Below are positions 26,207 through 35,776 of a stretch of DNA of 64,000 nucleotides, in pieces. The translations under genes were made by a program, and so were the position numbers. Every line of letters begins with the position of its first letter. Positions within the stretch are counted from its first letter, which is position 1. The notes beneath the pieces are model-generated. The model was not told the DNA's origin and searched no databases. It saw only the letters and a program-made list of their open reading frames with translations. Source of the DNA: Hyphomicrobiales bacterium (lineage in GTDB: Bacteria; Pseudomonadota; Alphaproteobacteria; Rhizobiales; Rhizobiaceae); the NCBI GenBank assembly GCA_900467745.1, contig UBQW01000017.1, positions 1 to 64,000 of the forward strand, written 5' to 3'.

Positions 26207-27139
26207 ATGTCCAAACCACGCAAGCCCAAAGGCCGCCCGATCTCGGGCTGGCTTATCCTTGACAAGCCCGTCGACTTCGGCTCGACCGAAGCCGTCTCCA
26301 AGATCAAGTGGCTGTTCAAGGCGCAGAAATGCGGCCACGCCGGTACGCTCGATCCGCTGGCTTCGGGCATGCTGCCGATCGCGCTTGGCGATGCGACCAA
26401 GACCGTTCCCTACGTCATGGACGGCCGCAAGATCTACGAATTCACCGTGACCTGGGGCGAGCAGCGCTCGACAGACGACCTCGAGGGCGAGGTTATCGAG
26501 AGCTCCGACAAGCGTCCGACCGAAAACGAGATCCTGGCGCTGCTGCCGAACTATACCGGCGTCATCAGCCAGGTCCCGCCGCAGTTCTCCGCGATCAAGA
26601 TCGCAGGCGAGCGCGCCTATGACCTCGCCCGCGAGGGTGAAACGGTCGAGATCCCGTCGCGTGAGGTCGAGATCTATCGCCTGACGCTGCTCGAATGCGA
26701 GAACGAGAGCACCGCGCATTTCGAGGTCGAGTGCGGCAAGGGCACCTATGTCCGCGCGCTCGCCCGCGATTTCGGCCGCGATCTCGGCTGCTTCGGCCAT
26801 ATCTCCGGCCTGCGCCGCAGCTTCGTCGCACCGTTTGCCGAAGAGACCATGATCCCGCTCGCAGAACTCGTCGCACTGGAAGAAATTCAGGATGACGAAG
26901 AACGTCTGGCGGCACTCGATGCGCTTCTGATCGACACCAGCGAGGCGCTCTCCTCGTTGCCGCATCTGATCGTCAACGACGACCAGGCCCACCGCCTGAA
27001 GATGGGCAACCCCATCCTGGTGCGCGGCCGCGATGCACCGGTGGAAGAAAGCGAAGCCTATGCCACGGCCCGCGGCAAGCTGATTGCCATCGGCGAAATC
27101 GGCCAGGGCGAATTCCGCCCGAAGCGCGTCTTCGGTTAA
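26207..27139 (+). CDS. truB: tRNA pseudouridine-55 synthase
   Basis: Makes pseudouridine 55 in the T loop of tRNAs. The 310-residue protein has the catalytic motif [11 protein letters not shown] with Asp at residue 49. The conserved K-x-Y-x-F and [10 protein letters not shown] segments follow. It ends the rimP-truB cluster and is closed by a GC-rich hairpin. Confidence 0.97.
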   Translation: MSKPRKPKGRPISGWLILDKPVDFGSTEAVSKIKWLFKAQKCGHAGTLDPLASGMLPIALGDATKTVPYVMDGRKIYEFTVTWGEQRSTDDLEGEVIESSDKRPTENEILALLPNYTGVISQVPPQFSAIKIAGERAYDLAREGETVEIPSREVEIYRLTLLECENESTAHFEVECGKGTYVRALARDFGRDLGCFGHISGLRRSFVAPFAEETMIPLAELVALEEIQDDEERLAALDALLIDTSEALSSLPHLIVNDDQAHRLKMGNPILVRGRDAPVEESEAYATARGKLIAIGEIGQGEFRPKRVFG

Positions 27140-27145
27140 AGATCA

Positions 27146-27167
27146 GCGCGCGGCCTGAACCGCGCGC
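27146..27167 (+). terminator. Terminator hairpin after truB
   Basis: GCGCGCGG and CCGCGCGC form an 8-bp GC stem around CCTGAA, followed by ATCTCTTT. It lies between truB and the convergent GST gene and probably ends the nusA-truB transcript. Confidence 0.65.
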
Positions 27168-27178
27168 ATCTCTTTCAA

Positions 27179-27787
27179 TCAGATCAGGCCTTCGGCCTTC
27201 ATCGTCGCCTGGACCGACGGGCGGGCCGCAACGCGCGCGACGTAATCCTTCAGCTTCGGCCACGCGTCCAGCGAAACGCTCATCGGCTTCGTCCAGCTCG
27301 TTACGACGAACGCATAGGCGTCGGCAACGGTGAAGTTCGGGCCGGTGAGATAGTCGCGACCGTCGGCCAAAAGCGATTCCAGCCATGCGAACTTCTTGTG
27401 CAGCACCTCGCGCGCCGCGTCCTTTTCCGCATCGGTCTTGCCGGGATGGAAGAGCGGGCTGAACGACTTGTGCAATTCGGAGCCGACGAAGCTCAGCATC
27501 TCCTGAACGCGGGCGCGGGCAAGCGTGCCGGCCGGAGGTGCGAGATCGGTGGCGCCATTGCTGTCTGCGACATACTGCAGGATCGCCGGACCCTCGGTCA
27601 GGACTTCGCCGCCGTCGAGCTGAAGAGCCGGCACCGCGCCCTTGGGGTTGATCGCAAAGAAGTCGCCGCCGCTTTCCATGACCTTCGTCTTGGTGCTGAC
27701 CTTCTCGATCTCGAAAGGCTTGCCGATTTCATGAAGGACGATGTGGGATGCCATGGAGCAGGCGCCGGGGGCATAGAAGAGTTTCAC
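27179..27787 (-). CDS. Glutathione S-transferase family protein
   Basis: A 202-residue protein with an N-terminal thioredoxin-like domain (about 1-80) and a helical C-terminal domain. It begins MKLFYAPGACSMASHIVLHE, like beta-class GSTs with the conserved cysteine and P-G-A-C-S loop. The substrate-loop motif V-P-A-L-Q-L and E-G-P-A-I-L-Q-Y are intact. The start is GTG at 27787 with AAAGGA upstream; an ATG far upstream would add 49 unrelated residues. Confidence 0.9.
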   Translation of the reverse strand: MKLFYAPGACSMASHIVLHEIGKPFEIEKVSTKTKVMESGGDFFAINPKGAVPALQLDGGEVLTEGPAILQYVADSNGATDLAPPAGTLARARVQEMLSFVGSELHKSFSPLFHPGKTDAEKDAAREVLHKKFAWLESLLADGRDYLTGPNFTVADAYAFVVTSWTKPMSVSLDAWPKLKDYVARVAARPSVQATMKAEGLI

Positions 27788-27924
27788 GCAAATTCCTTTC
27801 TGGACATAGACTTGGCTGGCGCAGGTGATAGTCGATCGCTCTTTCCGCGCAACAAACATTTTGCGTGATCGTCTCTTTGTGATCGCGGCGCCAAATCGCT
27901 GATCAAGCGGGAAAAACTCCGCTC

Positions 27925-27953
27925 TTCCATTCATGTGCCGGATATTGTATAGG
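27925..27953 (+). promoter_or_regulatory. Probable rpsO promoter
   Basis: TTCCAT (27925-27930), a 17-base spacer and TATAGG (27948-27953) lie about 100 bases upstream of rpsO. The -10 element is good and the -35 weak. The untranslated leader would be about 94 bases, room for the autoregulatory S15 site known in other bacteria. Confidence 0.45.
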
Positions 27954-28053
27954 CAGCGCCAGCATCAGGCTCGCTTGAATGCATTCGCGGCCAAAGCTGG
28001 ACGACATCCCGGCTTTTGGCGACCTTATCTCCTCTCATCGAAAGGAACATCCG

Positions 28054-28323
28054 ATGTCGATTACTGCTGAGCGCAAGACGGCACTTATCAAGGAATACGC
28101 AACGTTCGAAGGCGACACCGGTTCGCCCGAAGTTCAGGTTGCGATCCTCACCGAGCGCATCAACAACCTCACGGAACACTTCAAGGGTCACAAGAAGGAT
28201 AACCATTCCCGCCGTGGCCTGCTGACGATGGTTTCCAGCCGCCGCTCGCTTCTTGACTACCTCAAGAAGAAGAACGAAGGCCGTTACACCAAGCTGATCA
28301 CCAGCCTGGGTATCCGCCGCTAA
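28054..28323 (+). CDS. rpsO: 30S ribosomal protein S15
   Basis: An 89-residue primary 16S rRNA-binding protein. It shows the full family pattern: M-S-I-T-A-E-R-K at the start, the segments D-T-G-S-P-E-V-Q and [11 protein letters not shown], then R-R-x-L-L-D-Y-L-K-K, and a G-I-R-R end. AAAGGAACATCCG precedes the ATG. It lies upstream of pnp as in most bacteria. Confidence 0.98.
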   Translation: MSITAERKTALIKEYATFEGDTGSPEVQVAILTERINNLTEHFKGHKKDNHSRRGLLTMVSSRRSLLDYLKKKNEGRYTKLITSLGIRR

Positions 28324-28651
28324 GGCTTTGCCGGCGGGCGCTCCTTATGGACGCCCGCCGCATTTGTTTCCGGGGAACGTTTCTCCGACACCGCAGGACG
28401 CCGCAGGCGTTTGCGGGACTGCCCGCGGACCCGGATGGGCCGGATCCGCAAAACCAACCGTTGACCTGTCATGGGGCAGGATTGCCGGATGCTTTCGGCC
28501 AAGGCGCACACCTTGGCCCGATTTTCTCGACGAGGAAATCGAGACCGCAAAGCCTCCCGTTGTCTTGCCCATGATGCGTCATCAACAATTGCGGTCGTCT
28601 GCGCCGTGCCCTTGGGCCAATGGCGCGCCTCCGCATTGAAGGACAAGACAT
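28324..28651 (+). promoter_or_regulatory. rpsO-pnp intergenic region with a structured pnp leader
   Basis: This 328-bp gap contains no gene. A hairpin just after rpsO (CGGCGGGCG 28332-28340 with CGCCCGCCG 28352-28360) is followed by a weak T tract and may be the rpsO terminator. Further down, nested complementary segments fold the pnp leader: GGCGC (28503-28507) with GCGCC (28625-28629), TTGGCCC (28513-28519) with GGGCCAA (28614-28620), and GACCGCAA (28543-28550) with TTGCGGTC (28589-28596). Such long stems are the usual RNase III substrates in PNPase autoregulation. Confidence 0.6.
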
Positions 28652-30790
28652 ATGTTCGACACTCATTCCGTGGAAATCGAGTGGGCAGGCCGCCCGCTGA
28701 AGCTCGAAACCGGCAAGATCGCCCGTCAGGCTGACGGCGCCGTTCTCGCGACCTACGGCGAAACCGTGGTTCTCGCCACCGTCGTTTCCGCCAAGGCGCC
28801 GAAGCCTGGCCAGGACTTCTTTCCGCTGACCGTCAACTACCAGGAAAAGACCTACGCAGCCGGCAAGATTCCCGGTGGCTACTTCAAGCGCGAAGGCCGT
28901 CCGTCGGAAAACGAAACGCTGGTTTCGCGCCTGATCGACCGCCCGATCCGCCCGCTCTTCCCTGAAGGCTACAAGAACGACACGCAGGTCGTCGTCACCG
29001 TTGTCCAGCACGATCTGGAAAACAACCCGGACGTTCTGTCGATGGTTGCCGCTTCGGCTGCTCTGACGCTCTCTGGCGTTCCCTTCATGGGCCCGGTCGG
29101 CGGCGCACGCGTCGGCTACATCAACGGCGAATACGTCCTGAACCCGCATCTCGACGAGATGGACGAGTCGATCCTCGACCTCGTCGTCGCCGGCACGCAC
29201 GACGCCGTTCTGATGGTTGAATCCGAAGCCAAGGAACTGAACGAAGAAGTCATGCTCGGCGCCGTCATGTTCGGCCATCGTGGTTTCCAGCCGGTTCTCG
29301 ACGCGATCATCAAGCTCGCCGAAGTGGCTGCCAAGGAGCCGCGCGACTTCCAGCCGGAAGACTTCTCCGAACTCGAAGCCGAAATGCTGAAGCACTTCGA
29401 AGCCGAGCTGCGCACCGCCTACAAGAACACGCAGAAGGCTGAACGCTACGCTGCCGTTGATGCCGTCAAGGCCAAGGTCAAGGCGCACTTCTTCCCTGAG
29501 GGCGAAGAGCCGAAGTACACCGCCGAAGTCATCGGCGCGATCTTCAAGCACCTGCAGGCCAAGATCGTTCGTTGGAACATCCTCGACACCAAGAGCCGCA
29601 TCGACGGCCGCGATCTCGAGACCGTTCGCCCGATCGTATCGGAAGTCGGCCTCCTGCCGCGCACCCACGGTTCTGCTCTCTTCACCCGCGGTGAAACGCA
29701 GGCGATCGTCGTTGCCACGCTCGGCACCGGCGAAGACGAACAGTACGTCGATAGCCTGACGGGCATGTACAAGGAGCGCTTCCTGCTCCATTACAACTTC
29801 CCTCCCTACTCGGTTGGCGAAACCGGCCGCATGGGCTCTCCGGGCCGTCGCGAAATCGGCCACGGCAAGCTCGCATGGCGCGCTATCCGCCCGATGCTTC
29901 CTTCGGCTGAGCAGTTCCCCTACACGCTGCGCGTCGTCTCCGAGATCACCGAGTCCAACGGCTCGTCCTCGATGGCAACCGTCTGCGGCACCTCGCTCGC
30001 TCTGATGGACGCCGGCGTTCCGCTCGCCAAGCCGGTTGCCGGTATCGCCATGGGCCTGATCCTCGAAGGTGACCGCTTCGCCGTTCTCTCCGACATCCTC
30101 GGCGACGAAGACCACCTCGGTGACATGGACTTCAAGGTTGCAGGTACTGCCGACGGCATCACCTCGCTGCAGATGGACATCAAGATCGCCGGTATCACCG
30201 AAGAGATCATGAAGGTCGCTCTCGGCCAGGCACAGGGCGGTCGCACGCACATCCTCGGCGAAATGTCGAAGGCGATCTCCGAAGGCCGTTCGCAGCTCGG
30301 CGAATTCGCTCCGCGCATCGAAGTCATGAACATCCCGGTCGACAAGATCCGTGAAGTCATCGGCTCCGGCGGCAAGGTCATCCGCGAAATCGTCGAAAAG
30401 ACCGGCGCGAAGATCAACATCGAAGACGACGGCACCGTGAAGATCGCATCTTCCTCGGGCAAGGAAATCGAAGCGGCCCGCAAGTGGATCCACTCGATCG
30501 TTGCCGAGCCTGAAATCGGCGTGATCTACGAAGGTACCGTTGTGAAGACCGCCGACTTCGGCGCCTTCGTCAACTTCTTCGGCGCCCGCGACGGCCTCGT
30601 CCACATCTCGCAGCTTGCTTCCGAGCGTGTTGCCAAGACCCAGGACGTCGTCAAGGAAGGCCAGAAGGTTTGGGTCAAGCTCCTCGGCTTCGACGAGCGC
30701 GGCAAGGTCCGCCTGTCGATGAAGGTTGTCGACCAGGCAACCGGCCAGGAAATCCCTGCCGACAAGAAGAAGGAAGAAGCAGCCGAGTAA
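28652..30790 (+). CDS. pnp: Polyribonucleotide nucleotidyltransferase
   Basis: A trimeric phosphorolytic 3'-5' exoribonuclease of the RNA degradosome. The 712-residue protein has two RNase PH-like domains separated by a helical domain. A KH domain (about residues 553-612, with [10 protein letters not shown]) and an S1 domain (about 620-692) follow. The active-site segment [15 protein letters not shown] is intact. The ribosome binding site is AAGGACAAG. The C-terminus is lysine/glutamate rich. Confidence 0.98.
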   Translation: MFDTHSVEIEWAGRPLKLETGKIARQADGAVLATYGETVVLATVVSAKAPKPGQDFFPLTVNYQEKTYAAGKIPGGYFKREGRPSENETLVSRLIDRPIRPLFPEGYKNDTQVVVTVVQHDLENNPDVLSMVAASAALTLSGVPFMGPVGGARVGYINGEYVLNPHLDEMDESILDLVVAGTHDAVLMVESEAKELNEEVMLGAVMFGHRGFQPVLDAIIKLAEVAAKEPRDFQPEDFSELEAEMLKHFEAELRTAYKNTQKAERYAAVDAVKAKVKAHFFPEGEEPKYTAEVIGAIFKHLQAKIVRWNILDTKSRIDGRDLETVRPIVSEVGLLPRTHGSALFTRGETQAIVVATLGTGEDEQYVDSLTGMYKERFLLHYNFPPYSVGETGRMGSPGRREIGHGKLAWRAIRPMLPSAEQFPYTLRVVSEITESNGSSSMATVCGTSLALMDAGVPLAKPVAGIAMGLILEGDRFAVLSDILGDEDHLGDMDFKVAGTADGITSLQMDIKIAGITEEIMKVALGQAQGGRTHILGEMSKAISEGRSQLGEFAPRIEVMNIPVDKIREVIGSGGKVIREIVEKTGAKINIEDDGTVKIASSSGKEIEAARKWIHSIVAEPEIGVIYEGTVVKTADFGAFVNFFGARDGLVHISQLASERVAKTQDVVKEGQKVWVKLLGFDERGKVRLSMKVVDQATGQEIPADKKKEEAAE

Positions 30791-30813
30791 GCTGCGCCTT
30801 CCCTAGACTTCAT

Positions 30814-30842
30814 GGGCGCGGGAATCTTCTCGCGCCCTTTTT
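30814..30842 (+). terminator. Rho-independent terminator after pnp
   Basis: GGGCGCG (30814-30820) pairs with CGCGCCC (30831-30837), followed by five T. It lies 24 bases after the pnp stop and just upstream of the methyltransferase gene. Confidence 0.85.
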
Positions 30843-30865
30843 CTATTCAGGATCGAGATAAAACG

Positions 30866-31882
30866 ATGAGCAGCGAGACGCTGAAGACACTGTTCCACCC
30901 CTTTGTAAGCGGCACCGTCGAGGCGCCCGGCGAGGGCGAGCGCGTGCTCTTCCTCGGCGCCGAGGCAGGCTTCGCCCTGCCGCAGGGCTTTGCCGCCGCG
31001 CTGAGCGCCGTACAGGGCTTCCGGCCGCTGTACCGGCAGCTGCTCGCCCAGCGCATCGAAACCACGCCTGAGGTCGAAGGCGAGGACTACGATGCCGTTC
31101 TGGTTCTCTGCAACAAGCACAAGGGCGAGAACGAGGCGAATATCGCCGAAGCGCTCACCCGCGTGAAGATGGGCGGTCTGGTCGTCATCGCCGGCGGCAA
31201 GGAAGACGGCATCCAGCCGCTGCGCAAGCGCATGGAAGCCTTCGGCCTGTCGCTCGAGCACATGCCGAAATACCACGGCGTCGCTTTCTGGTTCGGCGCG
31301 CCCGCCGATCCGTCCGAAATCATCGCCAAGTTCGCCAAGCCGGCTGTGCGCGTCGACGGCCGCTTTGAGGCCGCCGCCGGCATGTTCTCGCATGACCGCA
31401 TCGACGACGGCTCGGAGCTGCTCGCCTCGCGCCTGCCCACCGATTTCACCGGCGATGTCGCCGATTTCGGCGCGGGTTGGGGCTATCTCTCCGTCGAGAT
31501 GTCGGAACGCTCCCCAGGCGTCAGCCGCCTCGACCTATACGAGGCGAATTACGCCGCGCTGGAAGCCGCCAAGGCCAACATCGAGGAGAACTGCCCGAAT
31601 GTACCGGCACGCTTCTTCTGGCACGATCTGGCGGGCGAGCCGGTCAAGGACAAGTACGACCTCATCATCATGAACCCGCCCTTCCACGAAAGTCACGCCG
31701 CCGAGCCGGCGCTCGGCCAGGCGATGATCAAGACGGCGGCAGCTTCGCTGCGCTCCGGCGGCCGCCTCCTTCTGGTCGCCAACCGCGGCCTGCCCTACGA
31801 GCCGGTCCTGGCGGCAAGCTTCCGCGAAAGCGGCGAAACCTGCCGCAACGCCCGCTTCAAGGTCTTGTGGGCGAAGAAATAA
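30866..31882 (+). CDS. Class I SAM-dependent methyltransferase (RsmC/RsmD-like)
   Basis: A 338-residue protein with a poorly conserved N-terminal half and a C-terminal Rossmann methyltransferase domain (about 195-338). The SAM loop is V-A-D-F-G-A-G-W-G-Y-L. The catalytic motif I-M-N-P-P-F-H, an N-P-P-F/Y type, indicates methylation of an exocyclic amino group in RNA or DNA. This two-half layout is that of RsmC, which makes m2G1207 in 16S rRNA. RNA as substrate is inferred. The ATG at 30866 follows the pnp terminator. Confidence 0.85.
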   Translation: MSSETLKTLFHPFVSGTVEAPGEGERVLFLGAEAGFALPQGFAAALSAVQGFRPLYRQLLAQRIETTPEVEGEDYDAVLVLCNKHKGENEANIAEALTRVKMGGLVVIAGGKEDGIQPLRKRMEAFGLSLEHMPKYHGVAFWFGAPADPSEIIAKFAKPAVRVDGRFEAAAGMFSHDRIDDGSELLASRLPTDFTGDVADFGAGWGYLSVEMSERSPGVSRLDLYEANYAALEAAKANIEENCPNVPARFFWHDLAGEPVKDKYDLIIMNPPFHESHAAEPALGQAMIKTAAASLRSGGRLLLVANRGLPYEPVLAASFRESGETCRNARFKVLWAKK

Positions 31883-31887
31883 GCGGC

Positions 31888-32286
31888 TCAGGCCGCTTCT
31901 ATTTCCTTGCGGGCGGCGCTCGCAAGGAAAGCCGAGCGTGTCAGGCCGCGCTCCTTGGCCGCCGCGTCGATCGCGTCGAGCATGCCTTTGTCGAAGGTGA
32001 CATTGGCACGAACGGTCCGTGTCGTATCCTCGATAAACGGAATCCGCGTCAGGAAGGCGCCTGACGCAAGCTCGCTTCGCACCTCGGGACGCGCGCTGAT
32101 CACGTCGAAGGACGACGGTGTCGGCAAAGTCTCGTCTTCCGCCCACAGGCGCAGGGCTTCGATCGCATTGGCGGTCAGATCACCCTCGACGTCGGCTGCG
32201 GAAAACACGGACGGCAGATCGGGAAAAGTGATGCCGAAGGCGCTATCCGGCTCCTTGTGCACGAGCGCGAAGAAATATCTCATCAT
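31888..32286 (-). CDS. HicB-family antitoxin, apparently without a HicA partner
   Basis: A 132-residue protein with an N-terminal HicB-like partial RNase H fold (R-Y-F-F-A-L-V-H-K-E ... G-I-T-F-P-D-L-P). A C-terminal ribbon-helix-helix domain follows (R-A-N-V-T-F-D-K-G-M-L-D-A-I). The start is one of two adjacent ATGs after GGGAAAGCG. In a HicAB pair a small toxin gene should lie next to it, but the 5' side holds only the fabI terminator and the 3' side the convergent methyltransferase. It is either a solitary regulator or a relic of a lost pair. Confidence 0.85.
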   Translation of the reverse strand: MMRYFFALVHKEPDSAFGITFPDLPSVFSAADVEGDLTANAIEALRLWAEDETLPTPSSFDVISARPEVRSELASGAFLTRIPFIEDTTRTVRANVTFDKGMLDAIDAAAKERGLTRSAFLASAARKEIEAA

Positions 32287-32364
32287 CGCTTTCCCTACTC
32301 GCCCAGCCTCGAAGGCTGGGACTGCGTTGATTTGCGTGTCCGCAGAATAGTATCGAAAACGAAA

Positions 32365-32396
32365 AAGGCCATGCGCAATATAATGCGCATGGCCTT
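32365..32396 (-). terminator. Terminator of the fabA-fabB-fabI group
   Basis: AAGGCCATGCGCA and TGCGCATGGCCTT form a perfect 13-bp stem around ATATAA. On the minus strand the stem is followed by TTTCGTTTTCG, 26 bases after the fabI stop. Confidence 0.88.
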
Positions 32397-32421
32397 GCAT
32401 TCGGTTCTGGCTGGCTGCCGC

Positions 32422-33228
32422 TTACTCGGCGTCCGCCTTGCGCAGCGTATCGAGCGCTGGCATCGAGGTGATGTTGAAGCCGGCGTCGACGAAGTGAATT
32501 TCGCCGGTGACGCCTGCCGCCATGTCGGAGAGCAGATAAAGCGCCGAGTTGCCGACGTGATCGATCGTCACGGTCTTGCGCAGCGGCGAGTTCTGCTGGT
32601 TCCACGACAGGATGGCGCGGGCGTCTGAAATGCCGGCGCCGGCGAGCGTGCGGATCGGGCCGGCGGAGATCGCGTTGACGCGAATGCCGCGTGGGCCGTA
32701 ATCAGCCGCCAGGTAGCGCACGGAGGCCTCGAGAGCGGCCTTGGCGACGCCCATGACGTTGTAGTTCGGGATGACGCGCGTCGAGCCGTTATAGGTCAGC
32801 GTCAGCATCGAGCCGCCTTCGTTCATCAAAGGCGCCAGTCGCTTGGCGATCTCGGTGAACGAGAAACAGGAGATCACCATCGTGCGGCTGAAATTCTCGC
32901 GCGTGGTGTCGGCGTAGAGGCCCTTGAGCTCGTTCTTGTCGGAGAAGCCAATGGCGTGCACGACGAAGTCGAGCGTGCCCCAGCGTTCCTTGATCGCGTC
33001 CACAGTGGCGTCGACGGAAGCGATGTCCTCGACGTCGCATGGCAGCACGAAGTCGGAGCCAGCTTCGGCGGCAAGCGGCTTGACGCGCTTGCCCAGCGCA
33101 TCGCCCTGGTAGGTGAAGGCAAGTTCCGCGCCCTGTGCCGCCAGCGCCTTGGAAATGCCCCAGGCGATGGAGTGGTTGTTCGCGACACCCATGATAAGCC
33201 CGCGCTTACCCTGCATGATTCCCGTCAT
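32422..33228 (-). CDS. fabI: Enoyl-[acyl-carrier-protein] reductase (NADH)
   Basis: Carries out the last reduction of each fatty acid elongation cycle; target of triclosan. The 268-residue short-chain dehydrogenase has the FabI-type N-terminus G-V-A-N-N-H-S-I-A-W-G-I and the catalytic Tyr-x6-Lys in Y-N-V-M-G-V-A-K. The segment S-A-G-P-I-R-T-L-A binds the cofactor. Alternative start codons are 33228 and 33216. It lies 4 bases after fabB, so fabA-fabB-fabI forms one unit. Confidence 0.96.
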   Translation of the reverse strand: MTGIMQGKRGLIMGVANNHSIAWGISKALAAQGAELAFTYQGDALGKRVKPLAAEAGSDFVLPCDVEDIASVDATVDAIKERWGTLDFVVHAIGFSDKNELKGLYADTTRENFSRTMVISCFSFTEIAKRLAPLMNEGGSMLTLTYNGSTRVIPNYNVMGVAKAALEASVRYLAADYGPRGIRVNAISAGPIRTLAGAGISDARAILSWNQQNSPLRKTVTIDHVGNSALYLLSDMAAGVTGEIHFVDAGFNITSMPALDTLRKADAE

Positions 33229-33232
33229 GTTA

Positions 33233-34456
33233 TTATCCGTTGTAGCGCTGGAAGACGAGCGTGGCGTTGGTGCCGCCGAAGCCGAAGGAGTTGGAAAGCG
33301 CGATGTCGATCTTGGCGTCGTCGATGCGCTTGCGCACGATCGGCACGCCGTCGAATTCGGGGTCGAGCTCGGTGATATGAGCGCTTTCGCCGATGAAACC
33401 GGCCTGCATCATGAGCAGCGAGTAGATCGATTCCTGCACGCCGGCGGCGCCGAGCGAGTGGCCGGTCAGCGACTTGGTCGACTGGATGTGCGGGATCTTG
33501 TTGCCGAACACTTCGCGGATCGCGCCGATTTCCTTGCTGTCGCCGACTGGCGTCGAGGTGCCGTGCGTGTTGACGTAGTCGACATCGCCCTTCACCGTCG
33601 AGAGCGCCTGGCGCATGCAGCGGATAGCACCTTCGCCCGACGGAGCGACCATGTCGTAGCCGTCGGAAGTGGCACCGTAGCCGACGATTTCGGCGTAGAT
33701 CTTGGCGCCGCGGGCCTTGGCGTGTTCCAGCTCTTCGAGAACCAGAACGCCGGCGCCACCGGCAATCACGAAGCCGTCGCGGGTCGCGTCATAGGCGCGC
33801 GAGGCGGTCTCTGGCGTGTCGTTGTACTTCGAAGACATGGCGCCCATGGCGTCGAACAGGTTCGACATCGTCCAGTCGAGATCCTCGTGGCCGCCGGCGA
33901 ACATGATGTCCTGCTTGCCCCACTGGATCATTTCAGCGGCATTGCCGATGCAATGCGCTGATGTCGAGCAGGCCGACGAGATCGAGTAGTTGACGCCGTG
34001 GATCTTGAACCAGGTCGCGAGCGTGGCGGACGCCGTCGACGACATTGCCTTCGGCACGGCGAACGGGCCGATGCGCTTCGGGCTGTTGTTCTTGATGGTG
34101 ATCTCGGCGGCTTCGATCAGGGTGCGGGTCGAGGGACCACCCGAGCCCATGATGATGCCGGTGCGCTCGTTTTCGCTGTAGTCCTTTTCCTCAAGACCGG
34201 AATCGGCGAGCGCCTGCTTCATCGCGACATGGTTCCACGCACCGCCCTGCGACAGGAAGCGCATGGCGCGACGATCGACCAGATCCGTCGGATCGAGCGA
34301 AGGGCGACCCCAGACCTGGCACTTGAAGCCGTGCTCGGCGAAATCGTTGGAAAAGGAAATGCCGGACTTGGCATCGCGCAGCGAAGCGGTGACCTCGGCG
34401 GCGTCATTGCCGATCGAGGAAACGACGCCCAGACCCGTGACAACTACCCGTCTCAT
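33233..34456 (-). CDS. fabB: 3-oxoacyl-ACP synthase I
   Basis: Condensing enzyme required for unsaturated fatty acid elongation. The 407-residue protein has the thiolase-fold triad: Cys163 in S-S-A-C-S-T-S, His in N-T-H-G-T-S-T, and His in T-G-H-S-L-G-A-A-G. The FabB-specific pairing with FabA next door supports FabB over FabF. It lies between fabA and fabI on the same strand. Confidence 0.97.
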   Translation of the reverse strand: MRRVVVTGLGVVSSIGNDAAEVTASLRDAKSGISFSNDFAEHGFKCQVWGRPSLDPTDLVDRRAMRFLSQGGAWNHVAMKQALADSGLEEKDYSENERTGIIMGSGGPSTRTLIEAAEITIKNNSPKRIGPFAVPKAMSSTASATLATWFKIHGVNYSISSACSTSAHCIGNAAEMIQWGKQDIMFAGGHEDLDWTMSNLFDAMGAMSSKYNDTPETASRAYDATRDGFVIAGGAGVLVLEELEHAKARGAKIYAEIVGYGATSDGYDMVAPSGEGAIRCMRQALSTVKGDVDYVNTHGTSTPVGDSKEIGAIREVFGNKIPHIQSTKSLTGHSLGAAGVQESIYSLLMMQAGFIGESAHITELDPEFDGVPIVRKRIDDAKIDIALSNSFGFGGTNATLVFQRYNG

Positions 34457-34515
34457 GTGTTTCGACCTTTTCGTTTTTTCTAACTTGGAAAACCGGGCAC
34501 GGATGCCCGGTGCAA

Positions 34516-35031
34516 TCAGACGTCTTTGTCCTTGGACAGGCCGACGCGCAGGTCGGAGGCCTGGTAGATGGTTTCGCCATCGGCCTTCAGCCAGCCGTCG
34601 GCGGTGCCGAGCACCAGGCGGCCGCGCATGACGCGCTTGAAGTCGATGCCGTATTCGAGCAGCTTCGTGGTCGGGCGGATCATGCCCTTGAACTTCACTT
34701 CACCGGTCGACAGCGCCATGCCGCGACCAGGCTCGCCGAGCCAGCCGAGGAAGAAGCCGGTCAGCTGCCACATGCCGTCGAGGCCGAGGCAGCCCGGCAT
34801 GATCGGGTTGCCCTGGAAGTGGCAGGGGAAATACCAATCGTCAGGCTTCACATCGTACTCGGCGCGGATATAGCCCTTGTCGAAGGCGCCGCCGGTTTCG
34901 GAGATGTCGGTGATGCGGTGAACCATGAGCATTGGCGGCAGAGGAAGCTGCGCGTTGCCGGGGCCGAAAAGCTCGCCGCGGCCGCATGCCAGGATTTCCT
35001 CATAGTTGAAGCTGGATTGTTTCGTCGCCAT
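34516..35031 (-). CDS. fabA: 3-hydroxydecanoyl-ACP dehydratase/isomerase
   Basis: Dehydrates 3-hydroxydecanoyl-ACP and isomerises the product to cis-3-decenoyl-ACP, the branch point to unsaturated fatty acids. The 171-residue protein has the active-site His71 in [11 protein letters not shown] and the conserved acidic residue in [10 protein letters not shown]. The length is as in E. coli. It is the first gene of fabA-fabB-fabI and is divergent from irr. Confidence 0.97.
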   Translation of the reverse strand: MATKQSSFNYEEILACGRGELFGPGNAQLPLPPMLMVHRITDISETGGAFDKGYIRAEYDVKPDDWYFPCHFQGNPIMPGCLGLDGMWQLTGFFLGWLGEPGRGMALSTGEVKFKGMIRPTTKLLEYGIDFKRVMRGRLVLGTADGWLKADGETIYQASDLRVGLSKDKDV

Positions 35032-35332
35032 GAAAACTCTAATTCCCCCCGCAACTAAGCTGATGGATGTGAACGTTTAATCCAAGTTCGACGGAAAATG
35101 AAGCATAAGCATGACTGAGCTTCACCCACGTCCAAGGACCGGCTGCGCGCCTTATTTGGTGGTCGCATACAGGAAGGCCAAGCCCCCGACCAGCACTAAT
35201 TACGCGAAAAGCCCGATTTCGCGGCGCTTTGGCACCTGTTGTCCCCATTGAAACTATTGAAAGCCATTCGTGCAAAAGTTATATGGCTAATAGAAACATG
35301 ATTGCGAGACGCTAGATTAGCGGGAGTTGTTG
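35032..35332. promoter_or_regulatory. fabA-irr divergent promoter region
   Basis: The 301-bp gap carries the promoters of two divergent units. On the plus strand TTGAAA (35257-35262), a 17-base spacer and TATATG (35280-35285) form a near-consensus irr promoter with a leader of about 41 bases. I could not identify a clear fabA promoter or a convincing iron-control element. The rest shows no gene. Confidence 0.6.
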
Positions 35333-35752
35333 ATGGCGGCTGAAGCCCCTCTTACCATTGAAGCAAGGTTGCGGGGCGCTGGCCTCAGGCCGACGCGCCA
35401 GCGCGTCGCGCTCGGCGACCTGCTCTTTGCAAAGGGCGATCGCCACCTGACCGTCGAGGAACTGCACGAAGAGGCTGTTGTCGCCGGCGTGCCGGTATCG
35501 CTCGCCACCGTCTACAACACGCTGCATCAGTTCACCGAAGCCGGCATGATCCGCGTTCTCGCGGTCGAAAGCGCCAAGACCTATTTCGACACCAATGTCT
35601 CCGATCACCACCACTTCTTCGTGGAAGGCGACAACGACGTGCTCGATATTCCTGTCAGCAACCTCACCATCGACAATCTGCCGGAGCCGCCGGAGGGCAT
35701 GGAGATCGCCCATGTCGACGTGGTGATCCGCCTGCGCCCCAAGCGCTCCTGA
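35333..35752 (+). CDS. irr: Iron response regulator Irr (Fur family)
   Basis: A heme-sensing Fur-family regulator that controls iron and heme genes in Rhizobiales. The 139-residue protein has the winged helix with L-R-P-T-R-Q-R-V and S-L-A-T-V-Y-N-T-L-H-Q-F. The three-histidine motif S-D-H-H-H-F-F lies at 92-94, where Irr binds heme or metal. The N-terminal cysteine heme regulatory motif of Bradyrhizobium Irr is absent, as in other Rhizobium-type Irr. The ATG at 35333 has GGGAG 6 bases upstream. The fabA neighbour is typical. Confidence 0.94.
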   Translation: MAAEAPLTIEARLRGAGLRPTRQRVALGDLLFAKGDRHLTVEELHEEAVVAGVPVSLATVYNTLHQFTEAGMIRVLAVESAKTYFDTNVSDHHHFFVEGDNDVLDIPVSNLTIDNLPEPPEGMEIAHVDVVIRLRPKRS

Positions 35753-35776
35753 TCAGCACCTGATCCAACTCAATCT

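Noticed and set aside
22154..26992. A very long open frame on the minus strand across ylxR, infB, rbfA and truB
   Set aside because: It is a codon-bias shadow: the plus strand carries four conserved genes with clear motifs, and the antisense translation shows repetitive Val/Asp/Leu/Arg-rich sequence with no domain.
28469..30604. Long open frame on the minus strand opposite pnp
   Set aside because: Same effect of GC-rich, strongly biased codons; pnp on the plus strand is unambiguous.
35032..35332. Iron-control or RirA-type operator in the fabA-irr gap
   Set aside because: No stretch resembled the known motifs closely enough to report.
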